Shown here: one piece after another, positions 34,801-44,941 of the stretch
Layout: every line of letters begins with the position of its first letter
Numbering within the stretch: the first letter of the stretch is position 1
Assembly (NCBI GenBank): GCA_004335835.1
Contig: RWJK01001672.1
Coordinates: 9,866-73,865, forward strand
Source: Scenedesmus sp. ARA3
Taxonomy: Eukaryota > Chlorophyta > Chlorophyceae > Sphaeropleales > Scenedesmaceae
Direction: 5' to 3'
Length of the DNA: 64,000 nt
Position numbers and translations under genes: made by a program
Notes under the pieces: model-generated
The model's input: only the letters and a program-made list of their open reading frames with translations
Databases searched by the model: none
Told to the model about the DNA's origin: nothing

Positions 34801-37800
34801 GCTGTGATGGGTGTGCTATCTGCTTGAGATGAGATCAGCACAGCAGTTCAAGCACTTGTGTCACACAGAGCATCCTGCGCACAATATACTTGTGTTGACA
34901 GCTACCCAGCACTGCCCTGTCACACAGCCACGCACCTGAAAGTGACCTTTGTGCAGATGTGCATGCCAACAGGCATGCCAACAGGCATGCTGACAGGGCC
35001 CAGCTGCAGCTGCTGCTGGTCTTGCGCTGGCTGCTGGCCTTTCTGCTGCCTGCGCTGCTCCAGCAGCTGCAGCACATATGTTGCAGCGCCGTTTGCAATC
35101 TGGGTGGAGCCGCCTCCCTGGCCCTTGGTGATGCTGACAGCGTCGCCAAACACAGCCCTGCAGAGCGCATACGCATAGAGTTTCATATACCAGCCACACC
35201 CGTGCGTCAGGCGCATGATGTACAGCTGCAACAGAGACGGCAGCGGCGCTGTAAGCTGCAGCCAACAGTGCCTGTAAACATCCCTGCTTCTTGTTGAAGG
35301 GTGCCAAACTCAGCACATTGCACAGCCCTGTCCGCACACAGCGCGTTGCACAGGTGGGTGTGGCATCTCTCTGCTGCGCACCCACCTGATGGCCTTCTGC
35401 ACGCACGGCAGCTCTGAGCCGCCGCCCATGGCCACCACGTGGGTCACAGCAGTTGCTGGCAGCTGCGCCACAGCCAGCGTGGTAAGGATGCTCTGCAGCA
35501 GACACAGCACATGCCAGTTCAAATGAGCAGGTCATAATTTGGTCAGCTTCATGCCCATCAGCAGCAGCAGCAGCAGCAAAAGGCACACAACGACAGCACA
35601 CAACCCATTACCCAACTGCCCTGCGCAGACCACCCCACATGTCTTGCCAGCCACGTGTGACCTACCTGTTTGAAGGCGTCTGCAAAGCCAGCAGCTGCTG
35701 CATGCACAATGCCCCTTGTGATGACGATGTTCTGCTGCAGCCACTGCCGGCTCTCCACGGCATCTGTTATGCTCTCCCAGTCACACCACAGCTCATCAAC
35801 TGCGCCACTGTTGGACAGCTCTTCACTGGCCTTGTCTACAGCCCTCTGCATCAGCAAGGCACAGAGCAATACAGACAGTAGGTGTTATACATGCCGCACA
35901 GTGGGCTCATGTCCTGTGGTGCTGCAAACACGACATTGTGTGCGATGTGCACTCTGTGCTGCACACGCCAACCCACAACTGCTGCATACGTTGCACAACG
36001 GCTCCTACATAATCCACAGCACATTGATCTGCTACTTCGCACAAGATTACCAAAGGATGCATGTCCAACAGTAGCCAGGCTTGCTAGCTTCAAATCAAGA
36101 CAGAGACTGAACCAGGCGCACGCGTCATGCTCTTGCAGGACCCACAGCTGTAGGCAGCGCACTCACCATCAGCTGCTCTGTGCACTGCTCTGGCACCCTG
36201 CCCAGCACCTCCTCCGGCAGCATGCTCAGCACTGCGTGCTTCACATCCACAGCACCCAGGTATGAGTTGCCATGGGCTCCCACCACACTTGCTGCGCCGC
36301 TTGCGCCTGCAGACGGCTTGTATTTGACCAGGCAGCAATCTGTGGTGCCATCACCTTGTGGTAGCAACAACACAGAAGAAGAAAACACAAAACGCATCTC
36401 AGCAACTGCTAGTGCAAGCGAAAGGCCCTACACCAGGTAGACGCCTGCTGAGAGAACACCTGCATGCGCCTGTGTGATACACAGATTCTTATCCACAGGA
36501 TTGTCAAGTGCAGTACTCACCCACATCAATGCCCAGGTACACGCGCTCCTGCTGCTGCTGCTGTTGCTGCTGCTGCTGGGCCGCCTCATCGTCATCATCA
36601 TCCTCGTCATCTGCTGTTGTGAAGTGGTCGCACATGCCGGCCACTGGCTCTGCCACGATGTGCACCTCTGGCAAGGCCCCACCCTCAGGCAGCAGGCCTG
36701 GAAACTTCTGAAGCGCAGCAGATGCAGCAGCACACTCCAGTTGGAACTGCTGCATAGCCCCATGGCACAGCACATCAAGTAATGCTGCATACCCCAAGGC
36801 GCAGCAGCGTTGCTGGCTGTGCACTGGCCAGCACAAGGGTATGATGACAAACTCTGGCCTGTCGCTGGCAGTTGCCGCAGCAGCCACAGCTGCAGCAGCA
36901 TGAAGGATGGCAGCGGCTGCCTGTCCTGCAAGCCTGGTGGCAGCAGGCACGCCAAGTCACATACACCGCAAGCATCCGGCCATTCTGCGGTCCTTGCTAC
37001 TGTGGAGCTGGTTTCCTGCAAGCTGTGCTGGCACTGCTGCTGTCTGTGGCACGTGTGCCCCACCTGCAGCGCCCGCTTTGCTGCTGCCTCGTACTGGTCC
37101 TTGACGTCTTCAGTGGCAGAGACAGGCACAGTGAGCACCAAGTGCATCAGCGTGTACCTGCAGGGCAAGTGCATACGGGAGCTTGAAGATTCAGTCCTGC
37201 AAGAACCCGTGCTGTCGCAGGGAAAGGACAGCAGGATATGTCAAGAAGTTGTCCATGCCAGTCCAGCATAAACTCCACTTCAAGACACCTGCAGAGCGCA
37301 ATGCTGGTCATGCTCTTCGCTAACAGCTTCAACCTGGCATTATGATCAGGGTGCAGTAAAAACCCACTGCAGAGCATCAGCAGCGGTGCGCCTCACTCGT
37401 TCTTGGCATCTGCCAGCTTCAAGATGTGCTGCAGGATGAAGTGCTCAAAGACGTCCAGCGGCGTGACGGAGCAGGCATGCGCAACCCGCACGCCATCCAC
37501 TGAAGCAGCAGCAGACGACAGCAACCACATTCTGGCTTGCAAGCTACCTTGGGGGTGGTGGGGATAAATGTTGCTTGTGCTAGCTGTAAGACAGAGCCGC
37601 TGCCTGATACCCTGCATGGCTCTGCAGGAAAGCCTTGCAGGACAGGCCTTGCAGGAGCGTCGCAGAGGACAGTAGTGCACGCAGCGCAGCTGCCAGCACA
37701 GCTGCAGGTGACAGCAAGATATGTACACTACTACGCTACCACAGTGTGTCTTGTTTGTATGTGGCGTAAGGCCCTGTACAGCCTTGCGAGCTGTTGCACA

Positions 37801-38870
37801 AGCATGTAGTGGTGGTGTTGCCAAGGCACCACCAACCACAGGCCATGAATTGACTCAGATGAAGCAAATGAGCCCCTTCACCCTGCCTGCATGTACTGAT
37901 GCTTGCAGGAAAGCCTGTCTCGGCATGTACAGCTCTCACGAGGCATGCACTCACGCTGGAATGCCATGAAGCCTTGGCCATCAGCCACCAGGTGCAGTCA
38001 GCCATACTCCTGCGAGGCTGTGCGCACATCAACATCCTGCAGCTGCCGCCCAATATCACGCTTCGAGTACCTACAGGTCATACAGGCACACTTGGTGTAC
38101 TTCACATGCTTATGCGGGGCATGTAAGTGGGTTTCCTGCAAGCTCCATGTCGTGCAGTCAGCTGTTCAGGCAAGGGTGGTTGCATACCACAAGGCTTCTA
38201 TTTGCAGGATTCCTGCAGGGTGCGAGCGCTGTCTGTTCACACCTGATGGTGATGTAATCACGGGAGGCTGCGTCACCTATCCTGTACTCTGGCTGGCGGA
38301 CGTGCTGCTGCTGCTGCTGCAGATGGTCCAGCTGCGCTTGCTGCAATCGAGTTGAAGCTCCCTGCAGCCAGCTGCCCTTCTTGATCCGCACAACAGAGGA
38401 CATAACATCCTGTTCGTTGTGGCCTAATAGGCATCCTGCAGGCTTGCCAAATATGCTTCCTCTGCCCAGGCGGAAGTGAAACAGCTTGCTGTGCACAGAG
38501 CAGGTTGCAGGACAGATGGGCCAACAACAGGGCAGCGGCAACAGGACAGTGCAAACAACTGTGAGCTTGATCTGTCAGAGGCAGGCATCTGATGAAAGCC
38601 AAGGAAACATTGGTGGAAGAGTGTAGGCATTGCGTGCTGCCCCTGCTTACAAGCTGAATACACAGCCACTGCTGGCCACTGACAACCAACAGTGCTGAGC
38701 ATGCTGTGCGATCATGTCATGTGCTGCCGCAAAACTGCACTTGGTTAGATGATGAGGTTGATTTCATAAATGAGAAACGAAGTTCTAAAAATTGCATGCG
38801 GTTTCGGCTTGTCTTACGTTCTGCTGGAGCCGTAGTCAATGGCGAGGCCCGTTTTCTGCTTTTTGTCCAT
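31810..38870 (-). CDS. HSP70-superfamily protein with long Gln/Ala-rich tail, AT-hook and SIM-like motif
   Basis: Twelve exons read right to left: 38870-38818, 38488-38243, 38070-37955, 37499-37397, 37157-37064, 36920-36521, 36354-36167, 35845-35666, 35492-35386, 35157-34936, 34576-34399 and 34314-31810 (1,463 residues). The HSP70 ATPase landmarks are in order: phosphate-1 LAIDYGSSRT near the N-terminus, HLVLTVP, phosphate-2 YLGIDVGDGTTDCCLV, and the adenosine motif VVAMGGGSELPCVQKA. Residues ~1-570 form the nucleotide-binding domain, and a substrate-binding-like region follows. The last exon then has about 250 residues of QQQEAEKAAAA-type repeats, a Gln-rich stretch, an AT-hook (GRKRGRPRK, residues 1414-1422) and VEVINIADSSGEED, which resembles a SUMO-interaction motif. 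A nuclear, DNA-associated chaperone-like role is an inference. Sequence divergence from canonical HSP70 is large (Hsp110/HSPA12-like). An in-frame TGA at 37998-38000 interrupts exon 3. Confidence 0.72.
32960..33640 (-). repeat. Coding repeat QQ(Q)EAEKAAAA in the HSP70-like tail
   Basis: About seventeen imperfect units of 33-45 bases encode variants of RQQQEAEKAAAA and KQQQEAETAVAA. The units keep frame, are predicted to be helical, and differ at several positions. Two longer sub-blocks containing AAARRQQEAA and a LVK-x-QEEAAKAAA-like segment are also duplicated, so expansion occurred at two scales. Confidence 0.85.
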
Positions 38871-40146
38871 TTGCCAGGCAAGCCAAGCATATCAGGCACA
38901 CATTGAATCAATAAACAGACATGTTCAAACCAAATTGATGCGATTATGTATGCAACAGAGTGATCTTCACCAAGACTCAGTGGTTATTGCACAAAGGGAG
39001 AAGCGCGCATAGCTCGTCTAACGTGGTTGAAGAAGCAAACAATGAGCTAATGAATGTCGCAAGTCAGTGGCTCCCTGGTGTCTTCATCCGCTCAGCAACG
39101 CTGTGTCATGTGTTACATGCTGTGTTACAAAGCGTTTGATGTGGTCTCAGCTGGTGCTTGAGCACGGTGCGGCTTTTAATGATTGGGTGGCTGGAGCTTC
39201 ATACTGTGTGGCAGATCCTAACATCTAGACTCAGAAACACCATCTGCACTGTATGGCATGCTCACATTGGCGGCCATCTGGAATCCAGCTCCAGTGGAGT
39301 GCGCCCACACTATGCTGCCGCACATGCTTGAACCTTCTATCTCGAATATATGCATGAACCTTTTCAACAAAAACTGCAGTGCATACGGAGCACAGACCTT
39401 GAATAACCTCCTGTGCAACTGCAGTTCTTGACAACCTCACTTCGCACCACTGGTGGACCTGGACATGATATCCAGGGCATGCGCATGAAGCAGCCCTCAG
39501 GGCTAGACGGTCTAGCGTAGTGCACGTTACAGTGTTTATCCGATAGACCGTCTGCCAATAGACCGTTTTCCTGCTTAAACCGCCCTTTTGGCTGTGCAAA
39601 CGACCGTCTCTCTCACTGAGAACGCTGCCCGGTATACCGTTTACCGTCTTAGACCGCCCTGTGGCCCTTGCAAACTAGGGAGATGGTCTACTGGAAAAAT
39701 ACTGTACAACCAAACCAGAATACCTATGAGCTGCAGTATCACTTCAGCTCGGAATCAGCCACCAAGAGACACGCCACTGCTGCTCACCATGTCGGAGACT
39801 CTCTGCAGCTGACATTGTCAGGCCGTAATTGCCAGCAGCAGTACAGCTGCTCAGCGGTGTCGCTACAGAAGCGCCCGGCCCTGTTCGTGCATACGCGGCA
39901 TATGTATTACATCAATCTCAATATGTTCATGTTGACATGACGGCACACGCAAGTTTCGTAACTGGGGTTGGTCTTTTGTCTACCTTTACCTACCTTGGCA
40001 GGTGACATAGCTCAGGAGCACTGAAGCGTCCAGCGTACTCAGTTCTAGGACTTTTATTAGTGCTAACAAGCGTTGTAGTCTTGTAGTTCAGGATGGGGCC
40101 GTGCTTTGCTTAGTTGCCTCCGGCACAGCTCGAAACTGGTGTCGAT
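38871..40146. other. Divergent upstream region (HSP70-like / metalloprotease)
   Basis: The 1.28-kb region separates two divergent start codons. I see no coding exon. A cluster of ACCGT-type motifs is described separately at 39505-39700. Confidence 0.5.
39505..39700. promoter_or_regulatory. Cluster of GACCGT(C/T)T motifs
   Basis: At least six copies of (A)GACCGT, TACCGT or the inverse GACGGTCT lie within about 200 bases: 39506, 39546, 39560, 39602, 39636, 39643. They sit in a diverged duplicate: blocks with GACCGTCT...AACCGCCCTTTTGGCTGTGCAAAC and GACCGTCT...GACCGCCCTGTGGCCCTTGCAAAC lie side by side. The position between two divergent genes suggests a protein-binding array, but no factor can be named. 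Confidence 0.35.
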
Positions 40147-41018
40147 ATGGCCAAAACTGCTGCTTCACTGCTGGCATTGTGGTTTGTATCGCTGCTTTTG
40201 ACTGTATCAGCTCGGCCACAGCCTCCTGCAGGAGGAGGCGCTGTGGCACTCGCTGGCCAAAGCAGCAGGAGCGTCGACCTGCGATCCATCACAGGTCGAA
40301 CCGTCACGTTTGATTTCAGTACGCAGGGTGGATCAATGGCAGCCTTGGGCACCCAGCAGCTGTCGCTGATCAGGAGCAGCAGTGGGTACACAGGCGAACT
40401 ACCTGCCCTCGCTGCTCTTCTAGACGCAGATGACGACCTGGTGAGTGTCTATCCTGGTACGAAAACGGATTATAAGTATTGGTTGCCGCTACGCCAGCAG
40501 ATCAGATTGGCCATTGCTCACCACTCAGGCTTCGCGCCTGTCAGCCTGAGGCCAAGCCAGCGGCACCAAGCGACGCCTAACAGCTGTGTTGCAGGAATGA
40601 GCAGTAAGAAACGGGCTAGGAAGTGCTTCCGAACCCTGCATGCATTTCTGCGGTGACGGCTGACACTGCTGCTGCTAGTTGGCAGGAGCTGCTAGCAGCT
40701 GAACCAATAACAACTGCTGCAACAGCATTGGCCTGCGTAATACCGCTCATAAACACCAACCTGTTTTCCAAAGCAGAAGCAGCTCACCCTTCGTTGTGTT
40801 CTGGTCTGCTGTCGCTGCTGCATCTTGCATGAACTGCTAACAACTTGCTACAAACTCCAGGGAGTTGAGCAGGCAAGCGGGCACCTAGTGTGCCAGTGCT
40901 CGCGTCTCAAAGCCCAAGCAACGCCACAGCAGCAAGCAGCTGCCAGGGCAGCAGCAGATGGCGTAGCGGCAGCAGTAGCAGCGCAGCAGCTCATACCAGC
41001 TGCTGGAGCCGTCCCATC

Positions 41019-41053
<35 letters not shown>

Positions 41054-42519
41054 TGTCTGCATTGTTGCTGGCCCCAGGGGCTCCAGATCTGGTTGGCCTC
41101 ACTGCTGAGCAGGCACTCAGCCTCAGCTCAAGGCCGAGTGCAAAGAGCAAACTTGTGCTTGACTTTGACGGCCATGTGCTGGAAGGCAGCCCCTGGAATG
41201 AGGTGGCTAAGAGGGACAGGCTTGTGTCTGCGGCATATGACAAGGATGGAGACCCGAACTCGTTCAATGCAGAGGAGATAGCAGGTGGGTGCTGTGCCTG
41301 TCAGGAGACAGCCAGTCGTGCCTGTTGGACAGCTGTGCTGGGTGATATGGCAGCATGGCAGCAGCCAGTACCACATGCGCAGGCGATAGCGGCAAGGTCC
41401 TTGCCCACACAGCTGTTTCAGGTTTCCTGCGAGCTTATGAGGGTGGGTCCTGCAGGAAAGATTGCCTGCAGCAACACAGTGCGGTGCAGTAGCCCCGTCT
41501 TCAACCCGGGCGTCACTTCCTTACCTGTGCCAATTTATTTCCTGTCGCCTCCCTTCTTGCCCGCAGATATTGTTGCGATCTGGCGAGCTGTTGCAGAAGG
41601 TGAGCAGCAAACAGCTGCACTTGCAGGAAATGCTTCAGCACTCCGACACGCATGGTGTATCTTGCGCATTGCTCTCGCTTGAAGGTGCCGCCATCGTGTG
41701 CTCGTCTGCCACTTCAATACGTGCTGTTGCTGATGTTGCTGCCACTACAACCTCTTACCGCTGCTGCTGCTGCTGGTACCGCCACCGCAGACTACGCTGC
41801 CTTTGACGTCGATGTCACAACAGCAGACCCAGGCGATGCAGCGCTAGAAGGCATAGGCCAGAGGGCCGTCATTGGCGGCGCAGCAGGCGACTGGTATGGA
41901 GTGGCTGGAGGCATCGCATTTGTCAACAGCTTTGGCAAGCGTGGCCTGCCTTGCTTCATCTTCTCACTGAGCCTGGGGCCAAACAACCCAAAGGTGAGGC
42001 ACCAGATGCGGCTGCAGATACAGAGGGTGTGGCTGCAGCAGTGCCGTGTTTCATCTTCTCGCTCAGCCTGGGGCCAAACAACCCCAAGGTGAGGCACGAT
42101 ATGCGGCTGCAGACACAGCGGGTGTGGCTGCAGCAGTGCCTTGCTTCATTTTCTCGCTGAGTCTTGGGCCAAACAACCCCAAGGTAAGAATGCGGATGCG
42201 GCTCGAGAGACAGCGGGTGTGGCTGTATCAGCGCTGCTCCTGTGCCTGCTGCCCGGGCACATTGTGCTTCATCTTCTTGCTCAGCCTGGGGCCAAACAAC
42301 GCGAAGGCGTGGAGGTGGCATGAGTGCCTGTGCCTGCTGCTGCACTGCGCCTGCTGCAGCGCTACGTCCTGCACTTGGACCAGTCACCGGCCAAGAAACT
42401 TTTGCTGCGGCTGACGCAATAACACCAAATGACCAGCTCATCTGGGAGGTGGCGGCCTACGCGTCGGAGCTGCTGCATAGTGTGTTCCCCATCCTCCATC
42501 CATGCTTGAACTCGCTGGT

Positions 42520-42562
<43 letters not shown>

Positions 42563-42669
42563 GCTTGCAGTTCATCTGAGAAGCCGTGTCCCACGAGCTG
42601 GGTCACACGCTGGGGCTGCTGCATGATGGCGTGGCTCCCAACCCCTGCATCCATGCTTAGCACTTCAAC

Positions 42670-42713
<44 letters not shown>

Positions 42714-43564
42714 ATGCAGTTCATCTGGGAAGCCGTGTCCCACGAGCTGGGGCACACGCTGGGGCTGCTGCATGACGGCATCGTGCCCAACCCCGGCAAC
42801 CCCAACGGGCTGTCGTATACAACCGGCCAAGGCCTCTGGGCGCCCATCATGGTGAGGCCGCTGCTGCTGCTGCTGCTGCTGCTGCTGCAACAGCTGGTGT
42901 TGCTTGGGACCAGCATGGCTGCCAGTTGGTGCTATGCAGTGGCCTAGTAACGTGCAGATAGCAGTTTTATGTGAGGTTCAACCTGGCGGCCGAACAGGCT
43001 GCAGCTGTTGATGTCTTGTGAAGCTGCTGTGTGGGCCTTACTGGCACTGACGATGGCTCATACCAGCGCTGCCTGAGTGTGTGTTGCGATGACCATCACC
43101 CAGTTGTGGTGACTAGGCGAAGCAGTGGTTTGGTGTCACAGACAAACCGAGGCAAGATGGGTAACACGGTGCTGCATGGAGGCAATGTGTTCTTGTAAAT
43201 GCTTGTTGCAATGCAAAGGCAACTGTGCTGACTGCTGCAATGCTGCTGCCACCGTTGTGCTTTGCAGGGCATGTCGTACTATGCCGAGGTTACGCAGTTT
43301 GATGCTGGCCAATTCCCATTCTCCAACAACCAGCAGGTGGGCATGCACTACAACATCAGTCTGGTCCAGTGCTGCTGTGCGGGCGCTTGCCCGCCTTCCT
43401 GCCTGTCGCTCTGTTGGACAAGCTCACATCTCCTGTTGACAGCCTGCCTGCCTGCATGCCGGCTTGCCACAATGCTACAGCAGCACAGCCTGCCTGCATG
43501 CCTGCATGCTGGCTTGCCACATTGTTACAGCAGCACAGCCCTTCGCTGCACAACCTCACCATTC

Positions 43565-43598
<34 letters not shown>

Positions 43599-44941
43599 CT
43601 GTTCATTCTCAATCTTCTGCCTGGCTGCAATCTACTTTACAATGACCTACCACACAGGATGACCTTGCTGTCATTGCCACCAAGCTCCCACGCTTGCCAC
43701 AGCAGCATGGCAGCAGCATCAGCGCTGCAACTCCCCTGGCGCCCTCAACAAGCCGAGCATCAGGCATGGCAACAATTGCTGTACGCGTTGCTGCCAGCAG
43801 CACCTTCACAGTGAGCAGCAGCGGCATACTCTCCAGCACCGGCCAACGCGACTTCTTTTCCTTTGAAGCTGGCGCAGGCTTGGCAAGCGTTGCTGTGGCT
43901 GTGACAGCCCCATTTGGCGTTGGTGCTTTCACACGAGCCAACTTGAAGGCAGCTGCTACTGTGTATGATGCCTCCGGGGCTGTGCTGGCCACACTCACTC
44001 CACCAAAGGCCTTTGCTATGGCAGTTCCAGAGTCAACGGTGCTGCTGCCAGCTGCTGGAGTATACTATGTGTCTGTGTCTGGCACTGGAGCAGACACACC
44101 TGCCACTGGCGGCTACAGCAACTATGGATCTTTGGGCTGGTATGCACTAACTGTCACAGCAAGAGACCCTGCAGCGCCACTATCACCTGATTGCTTGGGG
44201 TCATGGAGTGAGTGGGGCGCCTGCAGTAGCTCCTGCAAGCAAAGCAGCACATACAGCATCACCTGGGAAGCAGCAGAGGGAGGAGCAGCTTGCCCCTATG
44301 ACAGCGGCACAACTCGCAGCCGCAGCTGCAGCGGAGGCAGGTGCAGCAGAGCAGTCGGCAGGCGGGACTGTGTGGGTGTATGGAGTGCGTGGAGCAGCTG
44401 CGACGCAAGCTGCCAGCAGACAGCAGTATATCGCGTGACATCGCCGACTGTCAATGGCGGTGCTGCGTGCCAGTTTGCTGAGGGTGCTGAGAAGAGCCAA
44501 AGCTGCAGCGGAGGGGAATGTTTGCAGCCGCCGACTGTTGGAAACAGCGATGATGGGGCTGATCCCAGTGACAGCGTCATGGTGATTACAGCCATGAAGG
44601 TGACTCGTGAGGTGCCAGTGAATCCAAACAGCAGAGCCACTGGCAGAGCTGTGCAGTACTACCGCTGCAAGGCAATTATCACGCTGCGGACAGCATCTGG
44701 AGGCGTCATGGCCAATGCAACTGTCACTGGCACCTGGTCAGCGCCTGGGGAAGTTGCGCCAGATGCTGCTGCTACTCCTGCAGACACACGCAGGAGCGGC
44801 CAGGCAGTGTTTTGGTCGCAGGCGTGGAGGGCGGCTGGTGCCGCGGGGCTGTGTGAATTCACGGTGAGAGACGTGCAGTTCACCGGGAAGACGTTTGACA
44901 GGTCAGCCTCTTTCACCTCGTCAGCAATCAACTGGGACTAG
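40147..44941 (+). CDS. Secreted zinc metalloprotease (gametolysin/reprolysin-like) with two TSP1 repeats
   Basis: Seven exons (40147-40440, 40861-41284, 41567-41599, 41791-41993, 42720-42851, 43268-43336, 43658-44941) join in phase to give 812 residues. Residues 1-22 are a signal peptide (MAKTAASLLALWFVSLLLTV). The catalytic domain ends with the metzincin zinc site HELGHTLGLLHD (His326, His330, His336) and the Met-turn-like WAPIMGMSYY. The preceding FIWEAVS and the following DDLAVIATKL resemble bacterial and algal M12B/gametolysin-type enzymes. Next comes a beta-rich, pre-peptidase-C-like region, then two thrombospondin type-1 repeats at about 565-622 and 624-680 (WSEWGACSSSC, WSAWSSCDASC), then a C-terminal beta domain. 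Such enzymes degrade algal cell-wall glycoproteins; an extracellular matrix role here is inferred. The start is the ATG of the signal peptide. The catalytic exon and the one before it have intronic pseudo-copies. Confidence 0.85.
41940..42310 (+). repeat. Four tandem copies of an exon end plus donor
   Basis: CTTGCTTCATCTTCTCACTG or a close variant, continuing through AGCCTGGGGCCAAACAACCC and AAGGTGAGG, begins at about 41950, 42043, 42143 and 42265. The first is the true end of exon 41791-41993. The others lie in the intron about 95-120 bases apart and mostly keep a donor. The CAG-flanked spacers are also copied. Confidence 0.9.
42425..42790 (+). repeat. Three copies of the HExxH-encoding exon start
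   Basis: The working exon begins at 42720. A close copy at about 42570 keeps SHELGHTLGLLHDG but has a TGA two codons in, and ends in CATCCATGCTTAG. A diverged copy at about 42433 reads LIWEVAAYASELL. (CTG)n tracts separate the copies. Confidence 0.88.
43440..43560 (+). repeat. Tandem duplication in the last metalloprotease intron
   Basis: A unit of about 60 bases with GCATGCnGGCTTGCCACA...GTTACAGCAGCACAGCC occurs twice, just upstream of another (CTG)n tract that precedes the final exon. Confidence 0.75.
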
